Shown in pieces: positions 12,444-21,835 of a DNA stretch of 64,000 nucleotides. The DNA comes from Isoetes taiwanensis (taxonomy: Eukaryota > Streptophyta > Lycopodiopsida > Isoetales > Isoetaceae): positions 3,098,803-3,162,802 of the forward strand of contig JAJEKV010000098.1 of NCBI GenBank assembly GCA_021234155.1. The letters are read 5' to 3'. The notes under the pieces are model-generated. The model had not been told where the DNA came from. It saw only the letters and a program-made list of their open reading frames with translations, and ran no database searches. Position 1 is the stretch's first letter; the number at the start of each line of letters is the position of its first letter. The position numbers and the translations under genes were made by a program.

Positions 12444-13287
12444 TATTGAGAGAAGTTGTGGTGAATCTCGTATTCTTCAGACCGTGCAGCAGACCTTGCA
12501 CTTCTATTCGGTGATGGAGATACGACAAAGGGTGGGGGGAGCCTGTTCCGAGTAACCTTTGCATGTGGAGCCAGTGCACTTTCGGGGGAAGGAACAAAGG
12601 GTAGTGGAAGCATGTTACATACAGGTGGTGATGGAATGAATGGAGGGGGATACCTTTTTTGTGCGAGGACTTGGTGATTTGGAAGGGTTGTGGCAACTGT
12701 TTGTTTGTTTTACGGACTTCGGAGTGTCGAAGACGAAAGCAACGAGGAGGTTGCCGAGGAGCGAGATGGAGAAGAGGTGGTATCATGACAAACAACGTCC
12801 TGGACCAGGGCTCCCTCCGAACTGGACGAACTAGATACTACAAAAGGTGGTGGTAGCTTGTTCAGCACGCGGTTAACCATCTTACAAAGCTGCAAAGCAT
12901 TTGTTAGACATAAGTAAAACACAGAAGTGGTGTGCATTTTGTATTCGGGAATACAAATTGAGTTGTCTCTGTGAAAGGAAGGAAAAGCGTAAGACAAAAA
13001 GAAAGCGCAAATGTATTAGGAATACCACGGTGATTGGCCAATTATAACGTCTTGTATTGATTTCACATAGAACTTGGACAAACGTGTCAGCGTATCTTTA
13101 AAAGGAAAAAAATGCGCCCTCACTTTTCTATTCGACTTAGCAGCTCCGGTCCCCGGACCAGCGCCTCTCCAAATTTTCACTTTCGAGCCGTATTAGATTT
13201 ACATAGGCATACCATGGACGGGTTAGTGCGACTTGTCATTTGTGCGTGCTTTTAATCATTTAAGTTAGACGTACTGTCCTTCTGTCT

Positions 13288-13612
13288 AGCCAAAGTGCAT
13301 TCCCGAATACATTTTTGCTTTCATTGGTAAGCCAAAGTGTATTCCAGAATACACTTTGCCTACCAACTAAAGCCGAAGTGTACCGGGAATACACTTTTGG
13401 CAATCCGTCAAACCAAAGTGTATTAGGAATACACTTTTGCTTAACGATAAAAGCCAAAGTGTATTCCGAATACACTTTGCTTAACGATGAAAGCCAAGGT
13501 GTATTCGGAATACATTTTGGCTAAACGATCTAAGAAAAGTGTATTCCTGGGAATACATTTTGCTTTACTTTGTCGCGGCAAAAGTGTATTAGGAATACAC
13601 TTTTGCTTACTT
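13288..13612. repeat. Array of eight palindromic repeats, period about 41 bp
   Basis: Each unit has arms AAAGTGTATT / GAATACACTTT around a variable 0-4-base centre (CCC, CCA, AGG, CC, CGG, CCTGG and others), separated by about 18 bases related to 'gcttaacgatgaaagcc'. A lone degenerate copy lies at 12,941-12,958. The array is in the presumed leader or first intron of the transposase-like gene. The same motif recurs in introns of the methyltransferase-like gene. Confidence 0.85.
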
Positions 13613-15616
13613 TCAAGGATTGCAATGTTTTTCCTTGTTTTAAGTGTCAAACGCTTGTTTTTCCCCGCTTTTGTTACTTTAGCTGATTATCCCGCTCTAG
13701 TTTACGTTTGCTAACGACACCATTTTACAGACCAAAACCGCCCTGAATAACAACCGCTAAGAAGATCGTGAAGCTTGTCACAAAGAAGCACCGACCACCG
13801 AAGAATCAGGTGGCCCATCCGGAACCAACCGTCTCTGAATGTTTCCAAACTCGGTGGTTCTTTACTAGAGGCCATGGGGGCAAAGTACTCCACACTCACA
13901 TTCTTACACGCGTCAGAAGAGTCCGGGGACAGCGTTACGACGACGACGTCGAATTCCAGTGCATGGGCCATATAAAGAGTGTTGAAAGTGTTGCTGGGCA
14001 GTCTGGACAGCGCAGTAGGCTGTCATTTAATACATCACAGGGGATGTTTGTTCTTGATGAGGCTATGTTGAGGTTGCATTAGAGAAAATATGGGGTCTTA
14101 GAATATCCTCCTAATAAATACTTGAAATTCCACATCAGATTTTGCAATCCACCAATAAGGAGCTTGCTCTTTGTTCAAATGGCATGTCTACGTGGCTAAG
14201 GAAATGCCCAATATATTTAGAAAATAGTGCAAAAGATCTCATGAAGATACGCTAGATATTTGAGAATTGTGGTTAGGTAAGATAGGGGAAATAATTACAA
14301 GGCATTTCTATCATCGAGCATCCAGTAGTTATTATTACATTTAAAAAAATACACAACTCCATTTCGTATCAGCAAAATACGTCTCGAATTTCTCGCAACC
14401 CATTTTCGATTCCCTCTCCTTCCTATCTCCCTATCGAAAGTCCTTTCCGGTTCTCTCTGTTCCCGTTTCCCTCCATTCAGGCTTCCCTATCTCCATTGTA
14501 ACAGGCTGCTTTGTGTTTTGTAATCGATCGTGGAAGCTTGCACTGATAATTTTGCATTGAGAGGTTTCTTGCCATGAATCTTTACTGACATTTTTTTATT
14601 GTCTTGTAGACGATGTCAAGAGTAGGATATGAACTGAGAGCAATCAGTTTGCATGTTTTGGAGATCTGTAAGCATGTTCAGTAACCTGTTTTATGAAGCA
14701 TGTTAAGCAGATAGGTAGATGATAATTCTGGTTTGCATTTTGTCTAACTAACTGTATGTATCTTATTTGATGAAGTAATGATTGGTTTGTGCAGATCTTG
14801 GAGCAAAGCGGACAAGCATAGCCGATGTATGCAAAAATTGATTTGGCGTGCTTTAGCTGTATCTGATAGCTCCAGCACTTTTGCAGGTTATTACTTATTT
14901 GCCAAAAGCCTCTATGTAACTAATGTGGTTGATACAAAATGTTATGGGAAAGCTGGGACCATTTACAAACAAGAACGTAAGCCATGCTTTATTGTGGCTC
15001 CATTATCCTTACACAGTGGCTTTGCCTTAAGGCCCCAAGACAAATTGTTGTATGTTTGTGATATTTCTTGCATTTAACATTCTGCATAGCAGTGCATGAA
15101 GAGCAGTGCATGAAGTGCTAGGACTCTAACAAACTACAAAATCTACTCATTCTTCTTTCTGCTCCAACAGATTCTAAAACTGCATGCCAAATAGTTGGTT
15201 TTACAAGGTTCAAATCCTTGGATAATGGATATCTGAATATGACTGCGTTAAATAGTTCATGATAGCCCTTTTTAATTCTTTTGGTGATCCTTTAGATCCA
15301 TATTACCCTTAAGAAGAAAGTTCAGTTTGCCTTGAAGGTTTGTTTTCAGTTTGCCTTGAAGGATTGCTGGTCTTTGTGGGATGATTTGGCATGTATCCAG
15401 CACATGCATACTGCCCAAAGTTAGATGCAGCGTGCAGATGTTAACCATATGATAGTTGTTAGTATGTAGCTTAGGTTCTCTACTCCATCTAGTTTTGCCC
15501 ACCATTTTGGATATGTATCAGAATAGCATGTTTGGATGTGTATCAGAATAGCAATTTGGATGTGTATCAGAATAACTTGTTTGGATGTGTATTAGAATAA
15601 CAATTTTGGATGTGTA

Positions 15617-15838
15617 TCAGAATAGCTTGTACTGATGAAGCCAGTCAATAGCTCGATTCCAGTCTGACCTGGGAATGGATACAGCCTGCAGAAAAATACA
15701 ACTTATATTGTAAGGTATAATAAGGCGTGAATTTAACATTATACACACCAAATCTAAAGCCAGATTTTTCTTACCGTAACACCAGTAATCGCTTTTATCC
15801 TTTGAGCTCCAAAGCACTTCTCCGGCAGTACAAGCCAA
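15617..15838 (-). other. Possible two-exon coding fragment of unknown identity
   Basis: On the minus strand, a segment ending in ITGVT is followed by GTAAGAAA. A TTTTTCTGCAG acceptor precedes AVSIPRSDWNRAIDWLHQYK in the same phase. The splice sites are good and the joined frame is open, but it is short and I do not recognise the family. It could be a relic of the gene captured in this segment, or chance. Confidence 0.25.
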
Positions 15839-16150
15839 ATCATTCTCGTTTGCCTCTAATAATCAGTTGAACAGAGCAGAGTTTTGGATTTCGTATAGAA
15901 AGTTTGGGATGAAAGTACTTCTAACATTTTTCCGAGAAGAACAAGTTCCCTATTGTTCTGGTGAATTTAATTCACGCGTTGAAGCTGCTGCACTGGGCAC
16001 GAAGTAAGAAATATAGAGCTTACTCATCAAATTGGATATGTTTTATGTTAGAAACAAGTGTATACTCTAGATATAGGACAGAGAATCAACAAAGGATGTT
16101 TAAATTGTTGCATGTTCCAAGGATACAGGTGCATGCTGCAGAATGATTAG

Positions 16151-16597
16151 TTGTTACCTTTGGTGCTAAGTATGATGACGAAATTTGTGATGTGGAGCCG
16201 ATTCAACCCTCCTTATTTGTTCTCCATAACCACAACCACAGCTCTGTTTCTGCTTCTCATTATGCTGTATCATGGGGGTTACATCTCCAACCCCATTCAA
16301 TTTGAAGGGAATCAAGCAATCCCACATCTTATTGATCCCTCTGACTGTCTATCTTCAGCAGATCTGCCAGGAAAATTTCATGGGAAGTCTACTGAGTGCC
16401 CTGAATGTCTGAACCCTCTGAAAGTGTACATGTATGATTTGCCCGGGAAATTCAACTTAGACTTGCTTGTAAGGAATAACCCAGGGCAGCCACTACAGAA
16501 GAAAAGCCTGCCTAAGCCGATTAACTCAGGTTTAAGGAAGCAACACAACGTTGCATACTGGACAACGAGATCCATTACTCCTGGTGGAAAATTATAG
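16151..16597 (+). pseudogene. N-terminal fragment of an exostosin-like (GT47) glycosyltransferase
   Basis: A 148-codon open frame begins with a short cytoplasmic stretch and one hydrophobic segment (residues about 24-41, SITTTTALFLLLIMLYHGGY). That is a type II Golgi membrane anchor. A stem follows, then LKVYMYDLPGKFNLDLLV (residues about 92-109), close to the K-[IV]-Y-[VM]-Y-[DE]-LP-x-x-F motif that opens plant exostosin/GT47 domains. The frame ends at about residue 148 (TTRSITPGGKL), far short of the 400-500 residues usual for the family. No downstream catalytic part is visible on either strand. Full-length relatives add sugars to cell-wall polysaccharides. This is probably a captured first exon. 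Confidence 0.55.
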
Positions 16598-18422
16598 CAC
16601 CCAAGCAACAAAAGCTCTTGCCTTGTCTGCAATAAATTTCAGCATCTAATTACCATTGAAGACATAAACAATCATTGTCAATTATGAAATATTGCCATCT
16701 AAAAGTAACACATACATCAGGAAGAACATCCATATAAAGACCAGATGAAAGTGTGCAGCTAAATTATGGCCAGTTATGCGCAAAAGAGAGTTAAAGACTG
16801 CTAGAACTCATCAACATAATCTTCTTGTTGAGCAGATAAAGTAACGGGATCCTAGAGCTACACATTCCAAAGAAGCTCTGTCATGAATCATGATCCATCC
16901 AAATTGATAAGTTATCAAGCAAGTAGAAATGTCTAACACCTAATCTAGCTAAGAAGCTATCACATACCTTAAGCACATGAAAATATTCAGATAGATACTA
17001 TCGCCACAAATCGCATATTTGCATGACTATCAAATGCAGCCAGCAACATCTTTCCTGCATCAAACAGGTGGCTAAAGCTTGTTGCAGAATCTCATAAACA
17101 AAAATAGAACTACTTTCAAATCGCCTAAAAGCGCAAAATAATGTTAAAGGCTGAACACAAATTCTTACCTGTATGATCCGATGAGCAAGAACACATTAAG
17201 CCATTGCCTCGCTTCATCCAGAGAACAATCAGGACAAACACAGGCACGTCATCAAAATTCCCAGAATGAAAAGCAGGTTTCTGAGGCCTAAATCCGCATT
17301 CAAAAGGGGAAATTTTTTGACATAAAGAAGTGCCGAAACTGAGATCCAAAAGCTTATCTTGAAAAATAGGAAACAACATGTTCTACCTTTTCGAACAGTT
17401 TTTTGTCTATCAGAAGGAAGCTCTGCATCATTTAAGATGAATTGCCATTGTTTCTGCAGATAACTCAGCAGCCTTGTGAATCCTTTTGCTCATAAATCCT
17501 GGTTAGAATTGTATATAAGTCCAGGGAGTTGAACCCTGATAGACAAAAGTGCCTATGTCCAATAGCATGTGGCAAGCACAGTATAATGCCACATTGCATA
17601 TCACAAAGCAAAGATTCTGATCAATGGAATTAAAACGTACTTATCAAGTTGATCACAAGATCCAGCAGTTTAACACTATGAATCTCACAGTCAATTGATG
17701 ATGAATCAAAGCCCTGTGCCCAGAAAATAAATTGTAAACTAGAATGGAACAAGGAAAATTACATGTAGAGCCTATTCCCCTGTTTTAATTTCGAAACTCT
17801 GAGGAGGACAATGAGGTTAGGACGCTTCTCTTCATCCGAGATCCTAAACAGTAGAAACATTTTATAGATAAATATGAAAGACAAGGAAAGCCAAATCGAT
17901 TTTACTAAGCTGCCAAGGTACAACGGTGACCTACAAAGAATAGGAAGAAGCTGGGACTTGGCTATGATGGTGGTGAGGGGAAAAAAAAAAAGAAAAACAA
18001 GAATAATCCTACAAATGGAATTTTTTTTGTTGTGGGAAAAAACGAAGTTTGTTTTTTTTTTCCGAACATTGCCGTATCCACAAATCCTTATTAACTCATT
18101 TTCCCAAATTTTGCTTTATATAGGATTAACTTTACCACAGCCCCTCGAGGTAATCTTTGAAATGTCATATGAAAGCTTTTAAATATGCCATAGACTTCAC
18201 ACACTCTTGAGATCTTATCCCCTAAAAGTCTTTAAATATTGCACGCTTTCAAGAGTCCACGTGGCAGCAGGGGAGCAAAAGAAGGAATAAAAGATTTGAA
18301 AGGGGGTGGGAAAGATATCACAGATTTGCCTTCTTAATGCCAAGAATTGACCCCTAGCCTCATATTATATTTTTCCAAAAAATACAATAAAAATAATTTA
18401 TAATTGCTTAGGGGGACACCAA
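16598..18422. other. No gene recognised
   Basis: AT-rich sequence with short open frames only. A minus-strand frame at 17,125-17,379 contains KISPFECGF but is not credible as a mitochondrial nad3 copy. Poly(A) and poly(T) tracts occur at 17,980 and 18,050. Confidence 0.5.
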
Positions 18423-18487
18423 GAGACCCCATTTTTTCTCTAATGACTAGGGTACAACCAACTCCACTTTACAAGTATGTGGCACAC

Positions 18488-18495
18488 TATATAAA
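18488..18495 (+). promoter_or_regulatory. Possible TATA box of the methyltransferase-like gene
   Basis: TATATAAA lies about 50 bases inside the end of the GT47-bearing segment and upstream of the acidic N-terminal coding stretch. The upstream part of the open frame (from 18,404) may therefore be untranslated. Confidence 0.3.
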
Positions 18496-19459
18496 CAAAC
18501 AAACACTGTTGTCCATTGTACACACTGTAAGTTCTTCGTTTAGTGAAGATTTTACAATTAGTGACACAGAGGAAGAACAAGTGGAAGGCACTAGCAGCCC
18601 ATCTGATAATGAAGGGAGCAAAGAGGATTTTGTGGAGCAAGAGCCACGAAGGCAAGTGCCACGAAACACTGTTGCTGCTAAAGAGCCAGCTAAGAAGAGA
18701 ATGCAGGCATTAGTGATATCGGAAGAGCCAGAAGAAGAACCAAAACAAAAGAAGGCAAGAGGAAAAAACAAAGCCCCTAGTGTGGCTATTAAAGAAAAGA
18801 AGGTCGGCAAGACCTCAGAAAAAATGGCAGCAATAAATAGGGAAAAGCTTGTGCAAGGTGTGATATATTTGCAAGTAACATCAATGAAGCCGCCACCAAA
18901 GAACGAAAACGGTGAGAGGCCTCTTCAAGTTTGGAAGATTTATGCAGATCATTTAAGGAACTTGAAGGACAGGATTAGGAGCAATCCGTATGCTCATGTA
19001 GCTCCTATAGTTGTGCTAGTTGACAGGCAACAGTGCATTAACCCCGCCCAGTATGACAAGGAAAATGCGGATACCTACACGCATTATGTGTTGGGGGGAA
19101 CCACAGCTTCAAAGCAAGGAGGCAACTGTACAAGGAGAAGTTCAACGCGAGGTATCTGACGGTTCTTTGTGCAGTATATTGTGGCCTTACCGACGAAGAA
19201 GCTAAGATCGTTGCCAACACCCACAATGCGGACAACGAGTACAAATTGAAGATGAGCTTCGTGGACAAAATAAGGTTTATGCACAGAGAATTTCTTATAT
19301 TTAAAGAAAAATATATGACGACCTAAAGAAGCCAAAGATACTCCTTGAGCTCAAAGAGGCGCAGCCATAGAGTGTTGTCTAAAAAGCGGCGAGGACAACA
19401 AAAGGACCTCTCTTATTGGCCATGACAACTGGTTCCAGCTTGCTTTTAGAGAAGGAAGG

Positions 19460-19545
19460 GTATGTCCGCATTTTAGTTCAAGTAGCTAGTCCCAGCATTC
19501 TATTCCAGAATACATTGTACTAACGCCACTTGTTACCATGTTTAG
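19460..19545 (+). other. Intron in the methyltransferase-like gene
   Basis: GTATGT donor, TACTAAC branch-site match at about 19,519-19,525 and TTTAG acceptor. The intron itself holds a degenerate palindrome copy (TATTCCAGAATA). A well-formed plant-type intron argues that the gene has lived in a eukaryotic genome for some time. Confidence 0.65.
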
Positions 19546-19874
19546 ATATGGGATTTGCAAAACGAAATTTTTAATATGTTCGAGCGCGGAGACCTCAAAA
19601 GTAAGGGCAAAGTGACAGACAAGAAAAAAGGATCCGATGTTCCAAAAAAAGAAATGACTATCACTGTCTGGAGAGTGCTTCAAGGATTTACAGACATTCC
19701 GTTGTTAGAAATGTTACTGCAAAAGGTTGTGGACAAGGAATTTACATTAGAAGAAATGTCGAAGGAGTTGCACAAGTAAGTCTTTTAGAAAGTTTAGTCT
19801 TTTGTGTCAACGCTCTGTACAGTCCAAAAACTTTAGCCTTACAAATCCGTCTGCAACGCTGAGAAACTGAAGCA

Positions 19875-19993
19875 AAGCCAACGTGTATTCCGGAATACAC
19901 TTTGGCTTAAACAGTAAAGCCAAAGTGTATTCCGGAATACACTTTGGCTTTAACAGTAAAGCCAAAGTGTATTCCGGAATACACTTTGGCTTT
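19875..19993. repeat. Three palindromic repeats GTGTATTCCGGAATACAC inside an intron
   Basis: Three near-perfect copies separated by 'ggctttaacagtaaagcc', itself partly self-complementary. They belong to the same family as the array at 13,288-13,612 but are far less diverged. The intron runs from 19,776 (GTAAGT) to 20,043 (CTGTAG). Confidence 0.9.
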
Positions 19994-21783
19994 TCTTGTT
20001 TGATGTGGTGTTGTTTTGTGATTGCGATAAAGTTCTTCTGTAGACGTGTCCCTGATGTAATTCTTGGTTTGGATGTTGCGACCGGTAAGAACGTCATTAC
20101 ATGTCAAACATGTTTGATGGAACAATTGAATGTGCAAACATGGGAACGGTGCAAGGAGCTTTATCCTATTGCTACATCTGACGAGAGAATTGTTCAGTAC
20201 GCTCCAAATTTTGAAGGCTGGGTAAGCCTGCTTTGGGCGTTTAGGTAGCGTAGATTTGTAAATGTTCTAATTATTTTGTGGATTTACAGAGTAAGAAGAA
20301 AAACAAGGACCTACCAGAAGGTTTCATGCACCTGGTAAGGATTGCTTTCGGGAAGAAAGAACTTTGGCAAGAAGCTGCCGGATTTGTAGAGGTCGCAGAA
20401 AACGGACTATGAAACGTTTACTTTATTCGACCAAAACAATCTTTACTCAATTGTATATGGGAACCGCACCAAGCTTGTAGCGAAAGTGTGAAGCCACAAG
20501 ATTTCACGCTAATCATTGCCTGACATTCCCTACGACTTCAAGATTAAAGACATCGACACGATGACATCCTTTTAAGCATGCGGATTTCAATGAATTCATA
20601 AAAGGCTTAATGAAGATCACTACAGACTAGAAGGTTAGTGGTATTTCACTCAAAGATGCAAGCTGGTCTTGTCGGCCGACCAAAAATCACTTTGGATCTC
20701 CGACCGTCGTTCGGGTTACGAGAACTTAGTCCGCACGCCAGATACGGAATACACTACTTGTTATTTTCTTTTGTTGCTGACCATTGACCTTTCTCTTGAA
20801 GGTACAAAAGCGAATATAAATTATCATGGTGGAGGCCCCGTGCTATTAAGCAAAGTGGAATATCTCAGACGTTGTTCTTACCGGAGCTTCGATGGCAAGA
20901 GGACCATGGAGCATTTCAACACTTCCGCGACCTTGCGACTTCTCAAATGTTTTAGAGTTTCCCCGCAGTTGTTACAGAAGGTAAAGACCCGACAGAGTGC
21001 TGGGGCGTAATTGTGAACCACTATCGAGGCCCCAAAACTCATCAACCATCTCATTGACATGTTTTCTCGTCCAGGAGATTGGGTGCTTGATGCGTTCTCT
21101 GGCTCTGGTACCACCATTGCATGTGCACTCAAGAAGGGCCAAAATTGTGTGGCTGTGGACATAGACAAGGAGGCTGTGAACTTCATTAAGATGAGATTGG
21201 CTGTCTTACCAAACCTTCCTGATGAGAATCAAGAGCTAGGCACCAAATCCTCATCTGATTATGCCAAGATGACATCATCAGAGATTCAGCCACCTCTCAT
21301 GAGCTCTGTTGACGAAGAGGTTGTTTTTGTAGAGCTAAAAGAAGTTGCTCCAGTTGTTAATCCAGAAGACAAAGCTGAAGAAGAACGGGTTAATTCATCG
21401 GACAAGCAGCAGTCGACAACAAAAGAAGAGTCTGAGACAAGCAAGAAGGGTGATGACGAGTATATCTTGGACCTTTGAATTCAAAACTGATTAATAAATT
21501 ATTGTTAGCATTACAACACCACTCAAATTTGATGTGTTACCAAAATATCCGAAATATTTTTTTTTTTTCATCCCACAATTGATGGTTTTTTTTGTAATAC
21601 TTTGATAGATTTACATTGCATTTCGAAAATTTGCCCTTTTCAAGTATGTTGTTTTACAAAAACAAGTTCTCCCCTGCATGAGGTGCCAAAATTAGGGTAA
21701 AAAAGAATTGAACTATTGAAGAATCTCAACCTCAGCCCAAAAAGATCACTTTCTGGATCATGTTGTGTTTTTTACAGGGAATC

Positions 21784-21819
21784 TTTGAAACGGGAGTTGT
21801 GCAACACTCCCGTTTCAAA
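21784..21819. repeat. Right subterminal hairpin of the 16.9-kb element
   Basis: TTTGAAACGGGAGT (21,784-21,797) and ACTCCCGTTTCAAA (21,806-21,819) form a perfect 14-bp stem with loop TGTGCAAC. It directly abuts the right terminal repeat and contains the GAAACGGGAG motif seen at the left end. Confidence 0.85.
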
Positions 21820-21835
21820 TGCAACTCTGTTCAAA
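21820..21835 (-). repeat. Right terminal inverted repeat and CAAA target duplication
   Basis: TGCAACTCTGTT (21,820-21,831) followed by CAAA (21,832-21,835), matching 4,883-4,898. Confidence 0.85.

Larger units (their letters stand above)
5263..13971 (-). pseudogene. Transposase-like (DUF7869-type) gene, frameshifted and split by a nested element
   Basis: Read on the minus strand, a possible first exon (13,971-13,711) precedes a leader or intron with palindromes. A Ser/Pro-rich region follows (12,997-12,448, with LPPPFVVS-type repeats). The frame continues across the nested element (HHNFSQ then YDFNTNEDD) into 8,015-7,700. Next come a Cys-containing segment (VCLKCFVVVHRLGSTRMSQY, 7,420-7,330; CNNARLRCQSLMEKYFRE, about 7,300-7,220), LDN and ENKNQTLFAY in adjacent frames (about 6,610-6,540) and LLVGHTHDRID (about 6,480-6,450). 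The C-terminal tail is acidic and Ser-rich and ends in ITPHTFVHN with a stop at 5,263. LDN...ENKN plus VGHTHDxID is the signature I associate with DUF7869, a repetitive family in invertebrate, protist and plant genomes. Its role as transposase is inferred from position. Many frameshifts show it is inactive. Exon limits are approximate. Confidence 0.7.
14077..18445. mobile_element. 4.4-kb segment bounded by a 23-bp inverted repeat, carrying a GT47-like gene fragment
   Basis: The left arm at 14,077-14,099 (CATTAGAGAAAATATGGGGT + CTT) and the right arm at 18,423-18,445 match as reverse complements with two mismatches. The next ~25 bases inward are weakly similar (CCTCCTAATAAATA against CCCCCTAAGCAATTATAAATTA). 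No target duplication is evident. Inside are a pyrimidine-rich 5'-UTR-like stretch (14,395-14,500), the exostosin-like open frame (16,151-16,597) and a G-box-like CCACGTGGCA (18,258). A transposon that captured a host gene 5' end is the most economical reading. Confidence 0.5.
18446..21478 (+). pseudogene. ParB-like domain plus beta-class N4/N6 DNA methyltransferase, spliced, multiply frameshifted
   Basis: An acidic Lys/Glu-rich N-terminus (to about 18,840) leads into a ParB/sulfiredoxin-like domain: WKIYADHLRNLKDRI, PIVVLVDRQQ, YTHYVLG then NHSFKARRQLY and GLTDEEAKIVANTHN. A frameshift lies in the G6 run at 19,093-19,098. GHDNWFQLAFREGR ends at a GT donor (19,460). Further exons are 19,546-19,775, 20,044-20,221 and from 20,290; the phase is kept across the two introns at 19,776-20,043 and 20,222-20,289. 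The catalytic motif reads DIPYDF (20,522-20,539; canonical [DNS]PP[YF]). Then comes NVLEFPRSCYR and, from about 21,020, EAPKLINHLIDMF, PGDWVLDAFSGSGTTIACAL (AdoMet site) and NCVAVDIDKEAV. An acidic tail ends at 21,478. Catalytic motif before FSGSGTT is the beta-class order. ParB-methyltransferase fusions are known in phages and bacteria. Stops and frameshifts between 19,320 and 21,020 make this copy dead. Confidence 0.8.
4887..21831. mobile_element. 16.9-kb composite DNA transposon carrying a transposase-like gene and a ParB-like/DNA-methyltransferase gene
   Basis: Boundaries are set by 12-bp inverted repeats (AACAGAGTTGCA at 4,887-4,898; TGCAACTCTGTT at 21,820-21,831), the CAAA duplication and the clean interruption of a LINE reading frame. 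Cargo in order: transposase-like gene (minus, 5,263 to about 13,970), nested element (8,020-12,443), GT47-bearing inverted-repeat segment (14,077-18,445) and ParB-like/methyltransferase gene (plus, about 18,450-21,478). Subtracting both nested segments leaves about 8.1 kb with two divergently transcribed genes. The superfamily is not assigned. Four-base target duplications occur in several families (Sola, Ginger, Academ), but I cannot match the termini. Both genes are degenerate, so this copy is not autonomous. Confidence 0.85.

Noticed and set aside
12640-12997. Plus-strand frames over 12.6-12.86 kb as a gene
   Set aside because: The opposite strand carries the Ser/Pro-rich LPPPFVVS repeats that continue in frame across the nested insertion; the plus frames are shadows.
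13288-13612. CRISPR-like array (palindromic repeats with regular spacers)
   Set aside because: The host is a plant, repeat arms vary in the centre, spacers are themselves similar to each other, and no cas gene exists. It is an intronic palindromic minisatellite.
17125-17379. Minus-strand frame with KISPFECGF resembling mitochondrial nad3
   Set aside because: Similarity is limited to about ten residues, the rest does not follow NAD3, and no other mitochondrial sequence surrounds it.
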